Source: Erythroxylum novogranatense (lineage: Eukaryota > Streptophyta > Magnoliopsida > Malpighiales > Erythroxylaceae). Taken from it: DNA of 64,000 nt. The notes under the pieces are model-generated. The model saw nothing but the letters and a program-made list of their open reading frames with translations, did not search any database and was not told where the DNA came from. The stretch lies in assembly GCA_029891385.1 (NCBI GenBank), contig CM057228.1, positions 81,394,964 through 81,458,963 on the forward strand, given 5' to 3'. Made by a program: the position numbers and the translations under genes. Positions 46,515-59,000 of this stretch are shown piece by piece (position 1 is the stretch's first letter; the number at the start of each line of letters is the position of its first letter).

Positions 46515-49500
46515 TGTTAGACCCCGATCCCTTATTTTCCTATTAAATAGGTTTGCAATTTAAATTGTCTTTTGGTTAGTATGAAATTAGGGTTTTATTA
46601 GATTTCCTAGTGGTTAGAATAATTTGGGATTTTAGTGCAATAATTATTAATTGAAAGAATTTAGTTAAATTAGAATTTTAATTTTGGTGTTAGATTTTAA
46701 AAGAATAAGAAAATGGTAGATGAGGCCATAAAATAGTGTTAGGATAAATTAGGAAGTGTTTATAAGGTTTTAAGGCTTTAGGTTACTTAAGTGGGCTCTC
46801 TAGCCCTTTGACATGTCTTTTAAATGATGGGGAAAGCAAATAAGTGGGCTAGGGTTTTTAAGGTGAAGTAAATAAAAAAGAAAGGAAGCATTTGGGCTTT
46901 TAAGTGGGAGCCCACGAAATTATTAGATGGTTGGAGGGAAAGATGAAATTTTGGGAAAGTTTAAGTTAGAAGGAGGGAAAGTTGGACTTTTGGGCTTAGG
47001 TTTAAGTTTAGGGTTAGGTTAATGGAAGGAGGCTTAGGAAGTTTCCTAAGGCTTAAGAGAAACCAACGAAAATTGAAGAAGAGGGAGGCTTTAGTTAGGT
47101 GATGTCATTTTTGGCTTAGGGGAATAAGGGAGAAAGAAGCCAACTAGGTCATTTATGCTTTAGCCATCCGAAAATTTAAAGGAGAAAGAAGAGTGGAGAG
47201 AAGGTTTCGGCCATTAAAGAAGAAGAAGAAGAAGAAGAAGAAGGGAGGTAGGTTTTCTAAGCTTTAGCAAGGAGGATTCAAGTAGTTTTATGTAAGAAGA
47301 AAGGAAGAGAAAGAGGATACTCCATCTTTAGCAAGCAAAAGAAGATTTCGTGGGCTTCCTACAAGGTAAGGAAATTCGAATTTCTTGGTTATATTGTTAG
47401 GGGTTTTATCTTTCTTGTTTCATATTGGTGATTGGAAGAGTGATTAGAAGGAGATGTTGTTGGAGGAGAAAAAAAAAATCAGATTGTGTATGGATTAGGG
47501 TTTCAAAATTTAAGAATTGATTTGTTAAAGTTTTGTTTTTCATGTTTTAAATGGATGATTGGAAGAGGTTTTAGAAAAAGAATGAGAAAGGAAAGAGTTT
47601 CCTATCATTAGAAACTAGGAGGGTGATGTCGTGGGTTTCATGAGGGAAGGAGAAGTTGAAATTTCATGGCTTTATTATTAGGGTTTGTCTAATGGTGGTT
47701 TGGAGAGTGTGTTGTGAAGGAAAAATGAAATTAGAAAAATTAGGGAAGCTTAGTGAAAAAAATCAGCATGCATGGATGGCTTTAGGGTTGAGAATTATCG
47801 AAAATAAAGGATTAAATTGAGAGAAGTTTGAGTTAATATAGCATAGGAATGGTATAGGAAAGGTTTAGGTGAGGTTATGTAGATTGAAAGTCAAGTTTTT
47901 TACATTCTTGAAAATTCCAGCATTGTGCTCTTTGATTAATTAGACTTGTTATTCTTTGATTAAGGTCAATTAAGACATTTGGAGCTTGAGGAAGGACAAG
48001 TTAATCAATTGCCAAGCAAAAGAAGTCAAGGTGGGTAACTTTTTAATAATTGAGTAATGAGCTACTTAAATATCTCTTAAATGGTTTCCTATAATTTTCA
48101 AAGTTTGAATGAAGTGGTATTTATGATAGTTCAAATATGTATTATATGCCTTTTTATGTAAATACATTGTGTAACTATGTATAAATTGTTTGTCACGCTT
48201 ATATGAAGGTGAATTGTTGTAATGGCCAATTGTGGCAATCTTTATGAATAATGTAATGTTTGGAAATTGATTGAAAGTGAAAAGATTTGAATATGTGATT
48301 TTGGATGAATGCCTAAGGTGAAATTGCATGATTACTTGGGTTTGTAGTGATCCCCTCTGTTAGCAAGTGCGCACTTGTCTATTAGGCTTCTCCCGCCTGT
48401 CCGCTAGTGGCATAGGAGTTCCGAAATCGGACTTCTCTCTGTTCACGGCTACACATGGTCGCTTGTCGGACATGTGTAGTACGTCCTGTTAGGATAACTC
48501 AAACCATCTGATATGTGATTTTGTGTTATTATATGACATTCGTTGATTTTGTTGTAAATGTTTTATTGTATTAGAAACTGAAATTGTTGAATATTGACTT
48601 GAAATTAAATTGTTGATGCATGCTTTAGCTTATGCTTAATTATTAACCTGTTACCCACGGAGCCGTCGTGCTCACCCCCTTCCTCCCTCCACAGGTATTG
48701 AGCGAGAAACCGGGTCGTCGCATCGGAAATAAGGCATTACTCCGATGCTTTTGATTTTGAAGTCATACTTTTGAAAACAATGCTTTGGCTAGCATTTTAG
48801 ACAAAGATTGGATTTGTAAACTTTCTTTGAAATTTTGATGTATCCGGGCTAAAATGCTCTTTAAAGCATTGTATTTGCTTATTTCATGTAAATATTAAAG
48901 GTTTTGAAGTTTCCATTGTATATTGTATATGTTTAAGCATGTATGGTGGTATGTTTGTAAAAGCAAGCATGAGCTTGTAATTTCTTTATGTTTTGGAAAT
49001 GGGTTGATGTTTAGGAGTTAGGTTAGATACCTAAGATTGCGTTGTTGCCATTTGAATTGGTGTTGGGAAAATTGTAGTTGGATGTTTGTGTAAAATTGGA
49101 AGATAGAAGTGTTTTTTTTGTAGGTGGAAGTTGGGTTGAATTGAAAAGTTTGGCTAGAGCATTTTTAGGGGAGGTGTTGTCCATTTTTTTCTAAAATGGG
49201 CAGCCACCTTGTTTTAACTTTTAGAGTATGTTAGAGTCTAAATTTGAGTGAGAGGTATTTCTTAAAGTTTATAGAGCTTGTCAAGATCTTTAAAACGGTA
49301 TAAAATGAGTTAAATTTCGACCTAAGATGAAAAAGTTATAGGCATTTGAAAATGTCTGATTACTATTCATTTGGTCATTTTTACTATTCATATGGTAATT
49401 AACTAGACAATATCTTTAATCAAGTTTCTACTTCTTTTAATAATTGAAATGACTTTTGTTTTCTTCATGAAAGTTGTAAAACATGTTTTAATCTTTCCAA

Positions 49501-50017
49501 AGTTAAAATAGGACATTTTTCGCTTTTGATATCCAAAGATATGAATTTTCAAACTTTTAGCATGGTGTAGGCGAAATTGAGCTGGGCTAAAATGTGAAAA
49601 CCATTTATGACCTTCTTAACGGATGTATGCATTAAATCCTTCTAACATTTTCTATCCCTTTTTGGTTAAATGAGAGTGTCGGGTCTTCGTTGGACTTTAT
49701 GGCCGATGTGTGTCGGTTTTGTGCGAAATTACGTTTTTGTGAGATATAAAGATCCGATTGAGGCGTTTTCTGTTTTCATTTGACCTAGTGGCATGGAATT
49801 TCGGATTAGCTTAGGCATAGGAGTAATTATAGGCCCTAAGCAGATCAAATTTTACTGGAGAATAATTAGGGTAAATTTATCCACTTTATTCGGATGACAT
49901 GCACTTAAGTTCCATTCAAGGTTTCCTCAGTGGTGAGGAATCCTTTCCTCGTGGGATGGGCGTTCAGATGTCACGCAGGACGTCGGACACGTGTCGCACC
50001 AGGGAGGGGTTCCAACA
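46515..50017 (+). mobile_element. 5' LTR of gypsy element G (Tekay/Del type)
   Basis: 3,503 bases, TGTTAGACCCCGATCCC to GGGGTTCCAACA, followed by a primer binding site. Its first 1,540 bases are repeated at 60440-61979 with few differences, so G is fairly young. Shared LTR signals: a GAA microsatellite (about 47218), donor-like AAG/GTAAGG (47366), exon-like segment ending 48030, donor-like CAAG/GTGGGTAAC (48031), CTTCTCCCG block with bulged hairpin (48415-48435), a nine-pair inverted repeat CTACACATG/CATGTGTAG (48449-48481) and acceptor-like CCTCCCTCCACAG ending 48694. Confidence 0.95.
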
Positions 50018-50021
50018 CTTA

Positions 50022-50033
50022 TGGTATCAGAGC
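50022..50033 (+). promoter_or_regulatory. Primer binding site of element G
   Basis: TGGTATCAGAGC, four bases after the LTR end, complementary to initiator tRNA-Met. Confidence 0.9.
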
Positions 50034-50248
50034 TTTCGGTTTAGATTTGGGTAGAAGGAGAACTTTAGGGTTTTCATGATTTTTATTAAACTTACATGAT
50101 TTTGTGTTCTTTTGCATTGTTTTAATTGATTTTACATGCCTACATGGTGATTTCGACTAAATGATGATTTTAGATGATTATAACTTGAGCGTTGCACGAT
50201 ACTTTTTTAATTAAAGTTTTTCACTGGTTTTATTTTGAAGGAGTAAAT

Positions 50249-51380
50249 ATGCCACCTCGGCGTAGATCCCGTGGAACTCATTCTCGCTCTAGTTTCCACC
50301 AGGGGAGCACAGATGAGTCGCATGTCCCACAAGATGCGGGGACACACTCAGCTCCTGGCTCAGAGGCACCTAGTGTGCAACCTGAGGAGCAACCTCCTCC
50401 TCCTCCTGCTATGCCTGCGATGGATCCGCAGTTTTTCCAGGCTTTTGCCCAGGCATTCACCTTGGCCATGGGACAGGGATCTCAGGCTCTAGTGCCAGCT
50501 CCAGTGATTTGGGGTGGGCAGTATGACAAGTTACGAAAGTATGGTGCGGTGGACTTTCATGGTACCACAAATCCTGAGGAAGCTGAAGCTTGGATGAAAA
50601 GAACAGAGAGGGTCCTGGTGCAGATGAAATGCACAAATGAGGAAAAGCTTGAGTATCGCGATCCATTGCAGGGAATGCTCTTCATTTGGTGGGAGTCGGT
50701 GCCCCAGAGTCAGGCGGTACCTCCCGTGTTGTTATGGAGAGATTTTGGAGAATTATTCAGGAAAAAGTACTTCTCCCGGGTTTATATGCAAGAAAAGGCC
50801 GAGAGTTTATGAATTTGGCTCGAGAGAGTCAGTCTGTTAGTGAGTATGAGCCGAGATTCACCCAACTGTCTCGGTATGCAGTATATATGGTGGCTAATGA
50901 AGAAGACAAGTGCAGAAAGTTTGAAGGAGGTCTCCACCTGGGAATCAGGGAGAAGGTAGTGATTCATAATTTCTCTGATTATCAGCAGCTGGTGGATGCG
51001 ACACTTCAGGCAGAAAAACTGGAGAACATCAGACAGGAGGTGAGCAGGAAAAGAAAGGGCAGAGAGCAGTTTCCTAGGAGAGGGGTAGTGTTCAGACAAC
51101 TTTCAGGGGTGAGAAGAGTTTTCGTGTGCAGAGTCAGGGAGGCAGTAGTGCCCCTAAGTAGAGCAGGCAATTCAAAGCAGAGTCAGTGCAAGCCTCCTCA
51201 GTGGGAGGAAACAGCAGGACAGAGAGAAGCAAGAACCCGACCCCTCTATGTGAGCATTGTGGGAACCCACATCGGGGTGAATGTCATAAATTGTCAGGTG
51301 CTTGCTTCAAGTGTGGAGAGAAGGGACACATAATTAGAGACTGTCCTCTGTGGGCCCGAGGGGCAGGATCTCAGTCATAG
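50249..51380 (+). pseudogene. Element G: gag with zinc knuckle, two frameshifts
   Basis: The likely start is the ATG at 50249 (MPPRRRSRG), after a leader; the open frame runs further upstream without homology. The N-terminal frame (to 50812) holds a Pro/Gln-rich stretch and the retrotransposon gag core (NPEEAEAWMKRTERVL, MLFIWWESV). It continues in a second frame (about 50720-51120: EFMNLARESQSVSEYEPRF; CRKFEGGL; LVDATLQAEK). A third frame (51186-51380) has CEHCGNPHRGEC and the CCHC knuckle CFKCGEKGHIIRDC. It ends at a TAG with a second TAG close behind, before the protease. Confidence 0.9.
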
Positions 51381-51392
51381 GCTTAGAGGAGA

Positions 51393-52440
51393 GTGGAGAT
51401 AGTGGGGACCAGACCAGTTTCTGGAGTGGGCAGTTCTGGGTCAGTGAAGAAGCCCATGCCGCCAGGGAGACCGAGAGGGCAAGTACAGGCTCGGGTATTT
51501 GCTATGACTCGAGAGGAGGCTGCAGCCGCACCGGAGGTTGTTACTGGTATGGCTCAGCTTTTACATTTTGATGTTTATATTCTCTTTGATTCTGGTTCCA
51601 CCCATTCCTTTGTCTATGTGAGTGTGTTATTGCCCGGTATGCAGTCCGTTCTTTTGGACGAGTTTCTGTTTGTTAGTACTCCATTAGGGAGGACTGTTAT
51701 CATGAGTCAGATCTTTCGGGATTGTGAGCTTGTGATTGATGGATCTAGTTTGGTAGTGGATCTACTACCTCTAGATCTGAAGGGGTTAGATGTGATCGTC
51801 GGAATGGACGTGATGGAGAAGTATAAGGCGAAGCTGGATTGTGGTAAAAAGGAAGTGGAATTTGATCTGGGTGAGGGTCAGAAAGTAGTTTTCAGAGGAG
51901 ATAGAAAGATGACACCGCCACGGCTTGTTTCGGCTTTGTTAGCTGATAGACTGATGGGAAGAGGCTGTGAAGCCTTCTTGGCGTGTGTTATGGATACCAG
52001 TGTGAAGGAGAGTAAGGTGGAGGATATTCCCATTGTGAGGGAATTTCCTGATGTATTTCCTGAGGAGTTGCCCGGTTTGCCACCAGAGAGGGAGATTGAG
52101 TTTGCTATTGATTTGGCTTCCGGGACAGCTCCTATTTCGATTCCACCTTACAGGATGGCTCCAGCTGAGCTGAAGGAGCTGAAAGAACAGTTGAAGGATT
52201 TGTTAGAGAAGGGATTGATTACGTCGAGTTTCTCACCCTGGGGAGCGCCGGTCTTGTTTGTTAGAAAGAAAGATGGAACTTGGAGAATGTGCATTGACTA
52301 TAGGAGGCTAAATAAGGTGACAGTGAAAAACAAGTATCCATTGCCCCGGATAGATGACTTGTTTGATCAGCTGCAAGAAGCAACGGTTTTCTCCAAGATT
52401 GATCTCGTGTCCGCTACCATCAACTCGAGATTAAGGAGTC
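51393..52440 (+). pseudogene. Element G: aspartic protease and start of reverse transcriptase
   Basis: One open frame. The protease active site is [10 protein letters not shown] (D66), with [11 protein letters not shown] as the second conserved segment. The gypsy RT starts at about residue 210 ([22 protein letters not shown]), followed by [37 protein letters not shown] and [13 protein letters not shown]. Near 52400-52440 two separate one-base losses shift the frame twice around YHQLEIKE. The frame read beyond that point to 52484 is meaningless. Confidence 0.92.
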
Positions 52441-52443
52441 GAT

Positions 52444-53103
52444 GTGAGCAAGACAGCCTTCCGGACTCAGTATGGCCATTATGAGTTTTTGGTTATGCCA
52501 TTTGGACTGACCAATGCTCCTGCTGCTTTTATGGATTTGATGAACAGGGTCTTTAAGGACTTTTTGGATCAGTTTGTTATCGTGTTTATCGATGACATTC
52601 TGGTGTATTCCAGGAGTGAGGGAGATCATGAGGAGCACTTGAGGATTGTATTGCATAGACTGAGGGAGAGAGAATTGTATGCCAAATTCACGAAATGTGA
52701 ATTTTGGCTGCGTAAGGTGGTCTTTCTTGGTCATATAGTTTCTGAGAATGGGGTGCATGTAGAACCAAAGAAAGTTGAAGCTGTAGTAAATTGGCACGCT
52801 CCGACGACAGTGAAAGAGGTGAGGAGTTTTATGGGTTTAGCTGGTTACTATAGGAGATTTGTGGAGGGATTTTCCTTAATTGCTGCTCCTTTGACTAAGT
52901 TGTTAAGGAAAAATCAGAAATTTGTCTGGAGTGATGAATGCCAGAGAAGTTTTGAGGAGCTGAAGCACCGATTGACTAGTGCTCCAGTTCTAGCTTTGCC
53001 CACAGGAGATGGGAGTTTTTCTGAGTATAGTGATGCTTCCAGAAAGGGGTTAAGATGTGTGCTTATGCAGGAAGATAAGGTGATAGCATATGCCTCACGG
53101 TAG
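52444..53103 (+). pseudogene. Element G: reverse transcriptase palm and RNase H start
   Basis: Continues the RT with [20 protein letters not shown] and the catalytic [10 protein letters not shown] (residues 48-51). [10 protein letters not shown], the thumb ([15 protein letters not shown]) and the start of RNase H ([15 protein letters not shown]) follow. It stops at TAG (53101-53103), where YASRQLKPYE is usual: a CAG to TAG change. The next frame resumes in the same phase immediately after, so this is a single nonsense mutation. The Met at 52444 is not a natural start. Confidence 0.93.
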
Positions 53104-54417
53104 CTAAAGCCTTATGAGGTGAATTATCCGACCCATGATTTGGAGTTAGCAGCAGTGATCTTTGCTTTGAAGATCTGGAGACATTATTTGTATGGAGTGC
53201 AAACCAGGATCTTCACAGATCACAAGAGTCTCAAATATCTGTTGAGTCAGAAGGAGCTGAATTTGAGAGAGAGGCGATGGATTGAGATGCTCAAGGATTA
53301 TGACCTGTTAATTGAGTATCATCCGGGTAAGGCAAATGTAGTTGCAGATGCCTTGAGCAGAAAATCTTCCATAACATATGTGCAGACAGTCTGTCTGCCG
53401 CTATTGGAAGAGATGGCTAAGCTCAGGATCAGTTTGACGCAGAAAGAGTCTGATTGCATGATTGCTACTTTCAGGGTAAGATCGATCCTGAGAGAGATTG
53501 TGAAAGAGTTGCAGGTTCAGGATCCCGAGTTGAGTAAGCTGCGGGAAAAGGTGCAGAGATGTAAAGAGTCTGATATGGTACTAAGTGATGATGGAGTCCT
53601 GACAGTCAAGAATAGGCTTTGTATTCCTGATGTTAAGGAGGTTAAAGATGAGATTCTGGATGAGGCGCACAATGCACCTTATGTTATGCACCCAGGCAGT
53701 ACCAGGATGTACAGGGATCTCAGAGAACATTTCTGGTGGAGAGGTATGAAGAAAGATGTGGCTAAGTATGTGAGCAAGTGTCTGGTGTGTCAGCAGGTCA
53801 AGGCTGAACATCAGGCACCTTCAGGCCAATTGAGGCCATTATCCATTCCTGAGTGGAAATGGCAGAAAGTGACTATGGATTTTTTGATGGGATTGCCCAG
53901 GACCAGTAGGAGGCATGATGCCATATGGGTGATTGTAGATAGATTGACAAAATCAGCCCATTTTCTGGAAATCAGACAGACAGATCCTCTGCATGTGCTA
54001 GCTAAGAAGTACATTGACGAGGTTGTGAGATTGCATGGGATCCCAGATTCTATAGTGTCTGATAGGGATCCTCGTTTTACTTCGAGGTTTTGGGGCAGTT
54101 TGCAGGAGGCTATGGGCACTAAGTTGAGTTTCAGTACTGCTTTCCATCCTCAGACCGATGGTCAGTCTGAGAGGACCATTCGGACTCTAGAGGGAATGCT
54201 CAGGGCTTGTGTGATGGATTTTCGAGGAGCTTGGGATGAACACTTGCCTTTGATCGAATTTGCATATAATAATTCGTATCATTCGAGCATACAGATGGCT
54301 CCTTATGAGGCTCTATATGGAAGGAGATGTAGGACTCCAGTGTGTTGGGATGTAGAGGGAGACAGGAGACTTCTGGGTCCAGAGTTGATACAGATGACCG
54401 TTGATAAGGTCAATTTA
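53104..54417 (+). pseudogene. Element G: RNase H, integrase zinc finger and core, cut by LTR F
   Basis: RNase H residues E9, D34 (FTDHKSLKY) and D77 (VADALSRK) are numbered from the Met at 53119. The integrase HHCC finger is H184, H191, C221, C224. The DDE core is intact: D254 ([10 protein letters not shown]), D315 (SDRDPRFTS), E351 ([12 protein letters not shown]). The coding frame ends inside KVNL at 54417, where solo LTR F begins. The terminal residues read to 54438 belong to the LTR. Confidence 0.95.
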
Positions 54418-57400
54418 TGTTGGACCCCAAACTTTTGATGAAAATTAGAAATATTAAAATGAATTTAAGTAAGAAAGAAATTGGTGAGAAAATGTTGAGT
54501 TTAAGGAAATTTGATAAAATTATAAATTTTGAGGACTTTGATATTTGAGTGAACTTATATGGATTATATGAAAAATTGTAAAAAAGTTTGACTTTTTGGC
54601 CTTTGAGGGTTGACTTTTGATTTAGGGAAAATTTGATAAAATGGTCTTCTGGAAACTTGTAGATTATGTCAAGAGCTTTCCGTAGCCATAAAGTTTGATA
54701 TTTTTTGATATCGGGAGTGGAAGTTAGTCAAAGTTAAGTATGAAATTTGTTTGAAGTTTGACTTTTGAGGTTGACAGTTGACTTTTTAATTGAGGCAAAA
54801 TCTGAGAAAATGATCTACATGAAACTTGTAGCCTCTGTCGAGAGCTTTTTGTGGACATAAAGTTTGCTATTTTTCGATGTCGGGATTGAGAGTTATGATT
54901 TTCTGAAGTTAAGTGATCTAGCTTTGTTTTGTATAAATGACCTAAGTGTATATTTGCATGTGCTATACTTCGAGGCCACTCGTCGTATGGATTTAATCTG
55001 AATTGGAATAAGTGGTCTTAATGAAAGTTGGAGCTTGTATTTCGATCTTTCCGACGCCATAAAGTATGTAATTTTTCGATATTAGGTCTAGGAGATATGA
55101 TCTTTGAAAAATTCAGGTATAAGTAAGTATTTGAAGTCTTGTAACTTGATTTGAACTTCGACCCTTTTGTAATCTTTTGCTTATACATCCTTCGTCCGAC
55201 ATCCGATTGATTTGATTCTTGAAGCGTTGGATTCCTAAGACAATTACGTTCATTTTTATGAAGAATTGTGATTTTTTAGGAGATTAAATGGAAAGAGATT
55301 GATTGAACCAAAGTAAGAGATGAGTTATAGGTTATAAGTTGGATAATTTTCTGAACATGGTTCAGTATTTTGCGATTTTCGGGAGATGTACAACTCCGAT
55401 TGAGTTGATTCTTGAGGGAAAATAAAGTTAAGATATAGGGCTACAACTCTTGTGAAGGGATCGAAATTTAATTTCATCCCTAAGATTGTCAAAGTCTGTA
55501 TTGAAGTTATGTTAATGTTCAGTTTCGGATTTTGTGCAGGTCAGTTAGTAATTCGGCCATAACTTATTCGTTTTAGATCCGAATTGAGCTCCGTCAGTGG
55601 CGTTGGATTCATAAGATCGAGAGGAACAATTTTAATGAAAAAAGTTTGTCCAAATTATTTCGTTTAGTTGCTCAAAATCAGGTCGCAATGTATCAGTTTT
55701 TCAAATTCCTGCAGGGGCAATTTTGGAAATAAGCAAACAAGTGAGGGCATAAGGGTCATTTTGGCACCATTTTAAGTGACATGGCAAAACTCACTTGGGA
55801 CTGTCGATAAGCATCTGGAATGCACGAAATAAGCAGCAAAACAAGAAAGAAAATAAGAGAGAAATAAAAGAAAGAAAAGATGAAGAAGAGAGAGAGAAGA
55901 GAAACTTGCGTGGAGGTTGAAGGAGAAGAAGATGAAGGGGAAAAAAAGAAAGCTAATTTGGTTTTGATGGTTTCAAAAGGGACTTTGATGCTATTTCAAG
56001 AGGAAGAGATAGAAGAAGAAGGAAAGCTTGTCTTGGAGCTAAAAAAATAACGAAAATGGAGGAGAAAAGGTAAGAGAGAAAGTTTTATTTTGAAATTTTG
56101 ATGAGTTTGTTGGTTGATTTGGCTTGGAAAGGTTATGAAGTTAAGTTTTCTAAAGTTTATTGAAGAGATTAGACTATGGTTATGTTGATTTAATGAATGT
56201 GGGGTTTATGCCTATGAGGTTTTAGTAAGATTTTTGGTTAAGTGACTTAAGGTTTATATGGATTTATGATTTATGAAGTTATTTATGGTGTTTATGCCTT
56301 AAGTGAGGTTTCATTTTGGATTTGATGAATTAGGGATTTATGTTAAGTTTGTAGATTTGGGGATGTTGGAAATTGTTAAGGTAGATAGTTTGGATATATG
56401 TGGGATTAGTATTTGCTTAAGTTAATTGTGAGGATTTTGATTTTATGATATTAAATATGGATGATTATGGCTTAGGTATTTTAAAGTTGAGGAAAGAAGA
56501 AGGATTTCGAAAAGTAAAGCTTTGGACAAGATGTTAGCATCGATTCGAGGTGGGTAACGATTTGTATTTCAAATTTTAAGCTTTGTACAAGTTTGTGAAA
56601 ATCAAGAATGAAAATGTTTTGGAAAATTGTTGTTTATGAAAATTGTTGCAAGTATTGATTTTGAAGGTTTAATTAAAAAAGCGATGTTATATGATATTTG
56701 AAATAAGTTAAGGAAATTATGTTTTTGAAGAACCAAGAAGAGAAAAGATTTCGAAAATTTGTTTAAGAAATTGTTATTCATGACGTTTGAATTACTCAAA
56801 GAAATTGTTTTGTTCGGACAAAGCAAACAAGATGATTCAATTGATTACATTCATCGCTTTTGAATGTTTTGATAAAGAATGAAATAGTTGGTAATTTAAC
56901 TGTTTGATAAAATGATTTCTTATGACAAGATTTGTACTTTTTGATATTTGATATTTGAGAAATCCTTGGGTTAGAATGATGGGCGTTAATGCTTTGGAAT
57001 TTTTATAAAACCACAGTTTATGAAAGTGTTTGAAAAACTAGGATTTCTGAAAGCTTTGAAAATGTTAGAAAAATATCGCTTATAAAAGTGTTTGACAATT
57101 TATGATTCCCGAAGATTTTTTAAAGTGTTTATAAATTATAGTTTATATAAAAAAAGGGTTTGAAAACCTTGATTTCCGAATAAACTTGGAAGTGTTTAGA
57201 AAGTATTCTTTACATGAAAGATAGAAGATTTTGATTTCAAAATGCATTTGAAATCGTAGAAAAAATATGGTTTATGCGAATGTTTAAAGTTTATGATTTC
57301 CAATTACCTTCGGAATTAGTTATAAACTCTTGTTTATGAAAATGTTTAAAAATCTTAATCTCCGTTGAGTACATTCCTTGCTTTCGGAATTTCTGTAGAA

Positions 57401-58640
57401 ATTGTTATATATTCAATGATTTTGGAATTCCAATTATTAATTTCGAATGCTTCAAATGCTTAAATTCCTTGATTTTGTACTGAATGGAGAAAATGTTTTG
57501 CAAATTTATTGTGTATGTTTTCGAAAAATCAAGAAAAGAAGAAGGTTTCGAAAATAGTTAAAATGATTCGATTTATTATTTTGAATGATGGTTTGGTTGA
57601 TTTGAAATTTTGATTTCCGAATGATTTCGAGAAGGTGGAAGAAAGAAAGTATCGAATTTTGGTATTGATTTCAAATGGTTTGGAAAATTGTTCCAAGTTC
57701 TACGTGTTTGAAAAGTTGGAAAATCATGATTTCTGACTATTTTGGAAAGTAGGGAAATCTATGATTGCGAATGTTTTAGAAATTAATTATAAAATATTGT
57801 TTATGTAATCGTTTGATTTTCGCTCGATGAAATTCTTTGCTTTTGGAATAACTTTAGAAATTTTGTTATATGTTCAATGATATGAGAAATTGAAACTTTC
57901 AATTTCAAAGTTTTCAAAGGTTTTAAATATTGATAGATTTCGAGCATGTCTAGAATTACGAAAATTATTACAAAAGTTAGATTTATTGTTTCTAAAGATT
58001 TTGAAAATTGAATGAAGAAATTGTTATTCAAGATATTCTAAAATTTTAGAGATTGTTATTATGTCTTGGAAAATCAAGGAGAGAAATGTTTTGGAAATCG
58101 ATTTAAGAAATTAAAATGATTAGTGATTTTATTGTTTTAAATAAAAGGTGAAAATCGTGGTTTAAATTTTGGATGGGACATGTGTATTGTATGTTTCAAA
58201 GGAATTGATAAAGTTGTTATCTATTTTGTGTTGCATACTTTAATTATGCATAGTTTCAAACCGAATATGATTGTGAATCGGTATAAAAGTGATTGATGAA
58301 TTGTGATGGTATTTAATTTTGTTATGTGAATTATGTGAAATTATGAATGATAATGTGAGACGATATGAAAATCAAGTTTTCGAAATGTGCCTCCGGGCAA
58401 TATGATTTTCGAGTTTGATATATGTTATGTGGGTTTGGTAAGGTCCCCTCCGATGAGTCGATTACTTTGGTTTTCCTCTAATAGCCTTCTCCCTACGCTC
58501 AGTGGCATAGGAGTTCGATTTGGACTCCCCTCATCACTGACTACACACGACCGCTATGCGGGAATGTGCAGTACGTCATGTTAGGACCGACCCAAACCAT
58601 TTAATGTGTTATGTGCTTGGTGTTGGATGCCGCGGTATAA

Positions 58641-58698
58641 CCCGCAAACACACGCCGCAGTATAACCTGCAAACACCTACGGGTGGGGTGTGGGGTCC
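58641..58698 (+). repeat. GC-rich block shared by LTR F and LTR A
   Basis: Contains ACCTACGGGTGGGGTGTGG, present nearly unchanged in LTR A1 (2881-2940) and A2 (about 9434-9492). In F it is preceded by a 25-base tandem pair (GCCGCGGTATAACCCGCAAA and GCCGCAGTATAACCTGCAAA). The flanking LTR sequence of A and F is otherwise quite different. Confidence 0.8.
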
Positions 58699-59000
58699 AA
58701 CATCAAACCAATGATGTGTTAGATGATCTTGCTCTGTTTGTATGTGATATTCTATGATGTGATACATTCATGTTTGAAATGGTGCATAATTTGTGAAAAG
58801 TTTGAGAATTTGAGAAATAATGGTTAATTTTCAATCACGAAATTTCGCAAACAGTTTATGAGGATTTTAAAATAAATGAAGATGATGAGAAAAATCTTAG
58901 AAAATATTGACGAAGGTTTATAAATTTCTGAATGGGAAAGATTTGAAAAGTTTGAAAAGAAAATTTTCGCTTATGTTTCATTTATACGTATGTTACCCAC

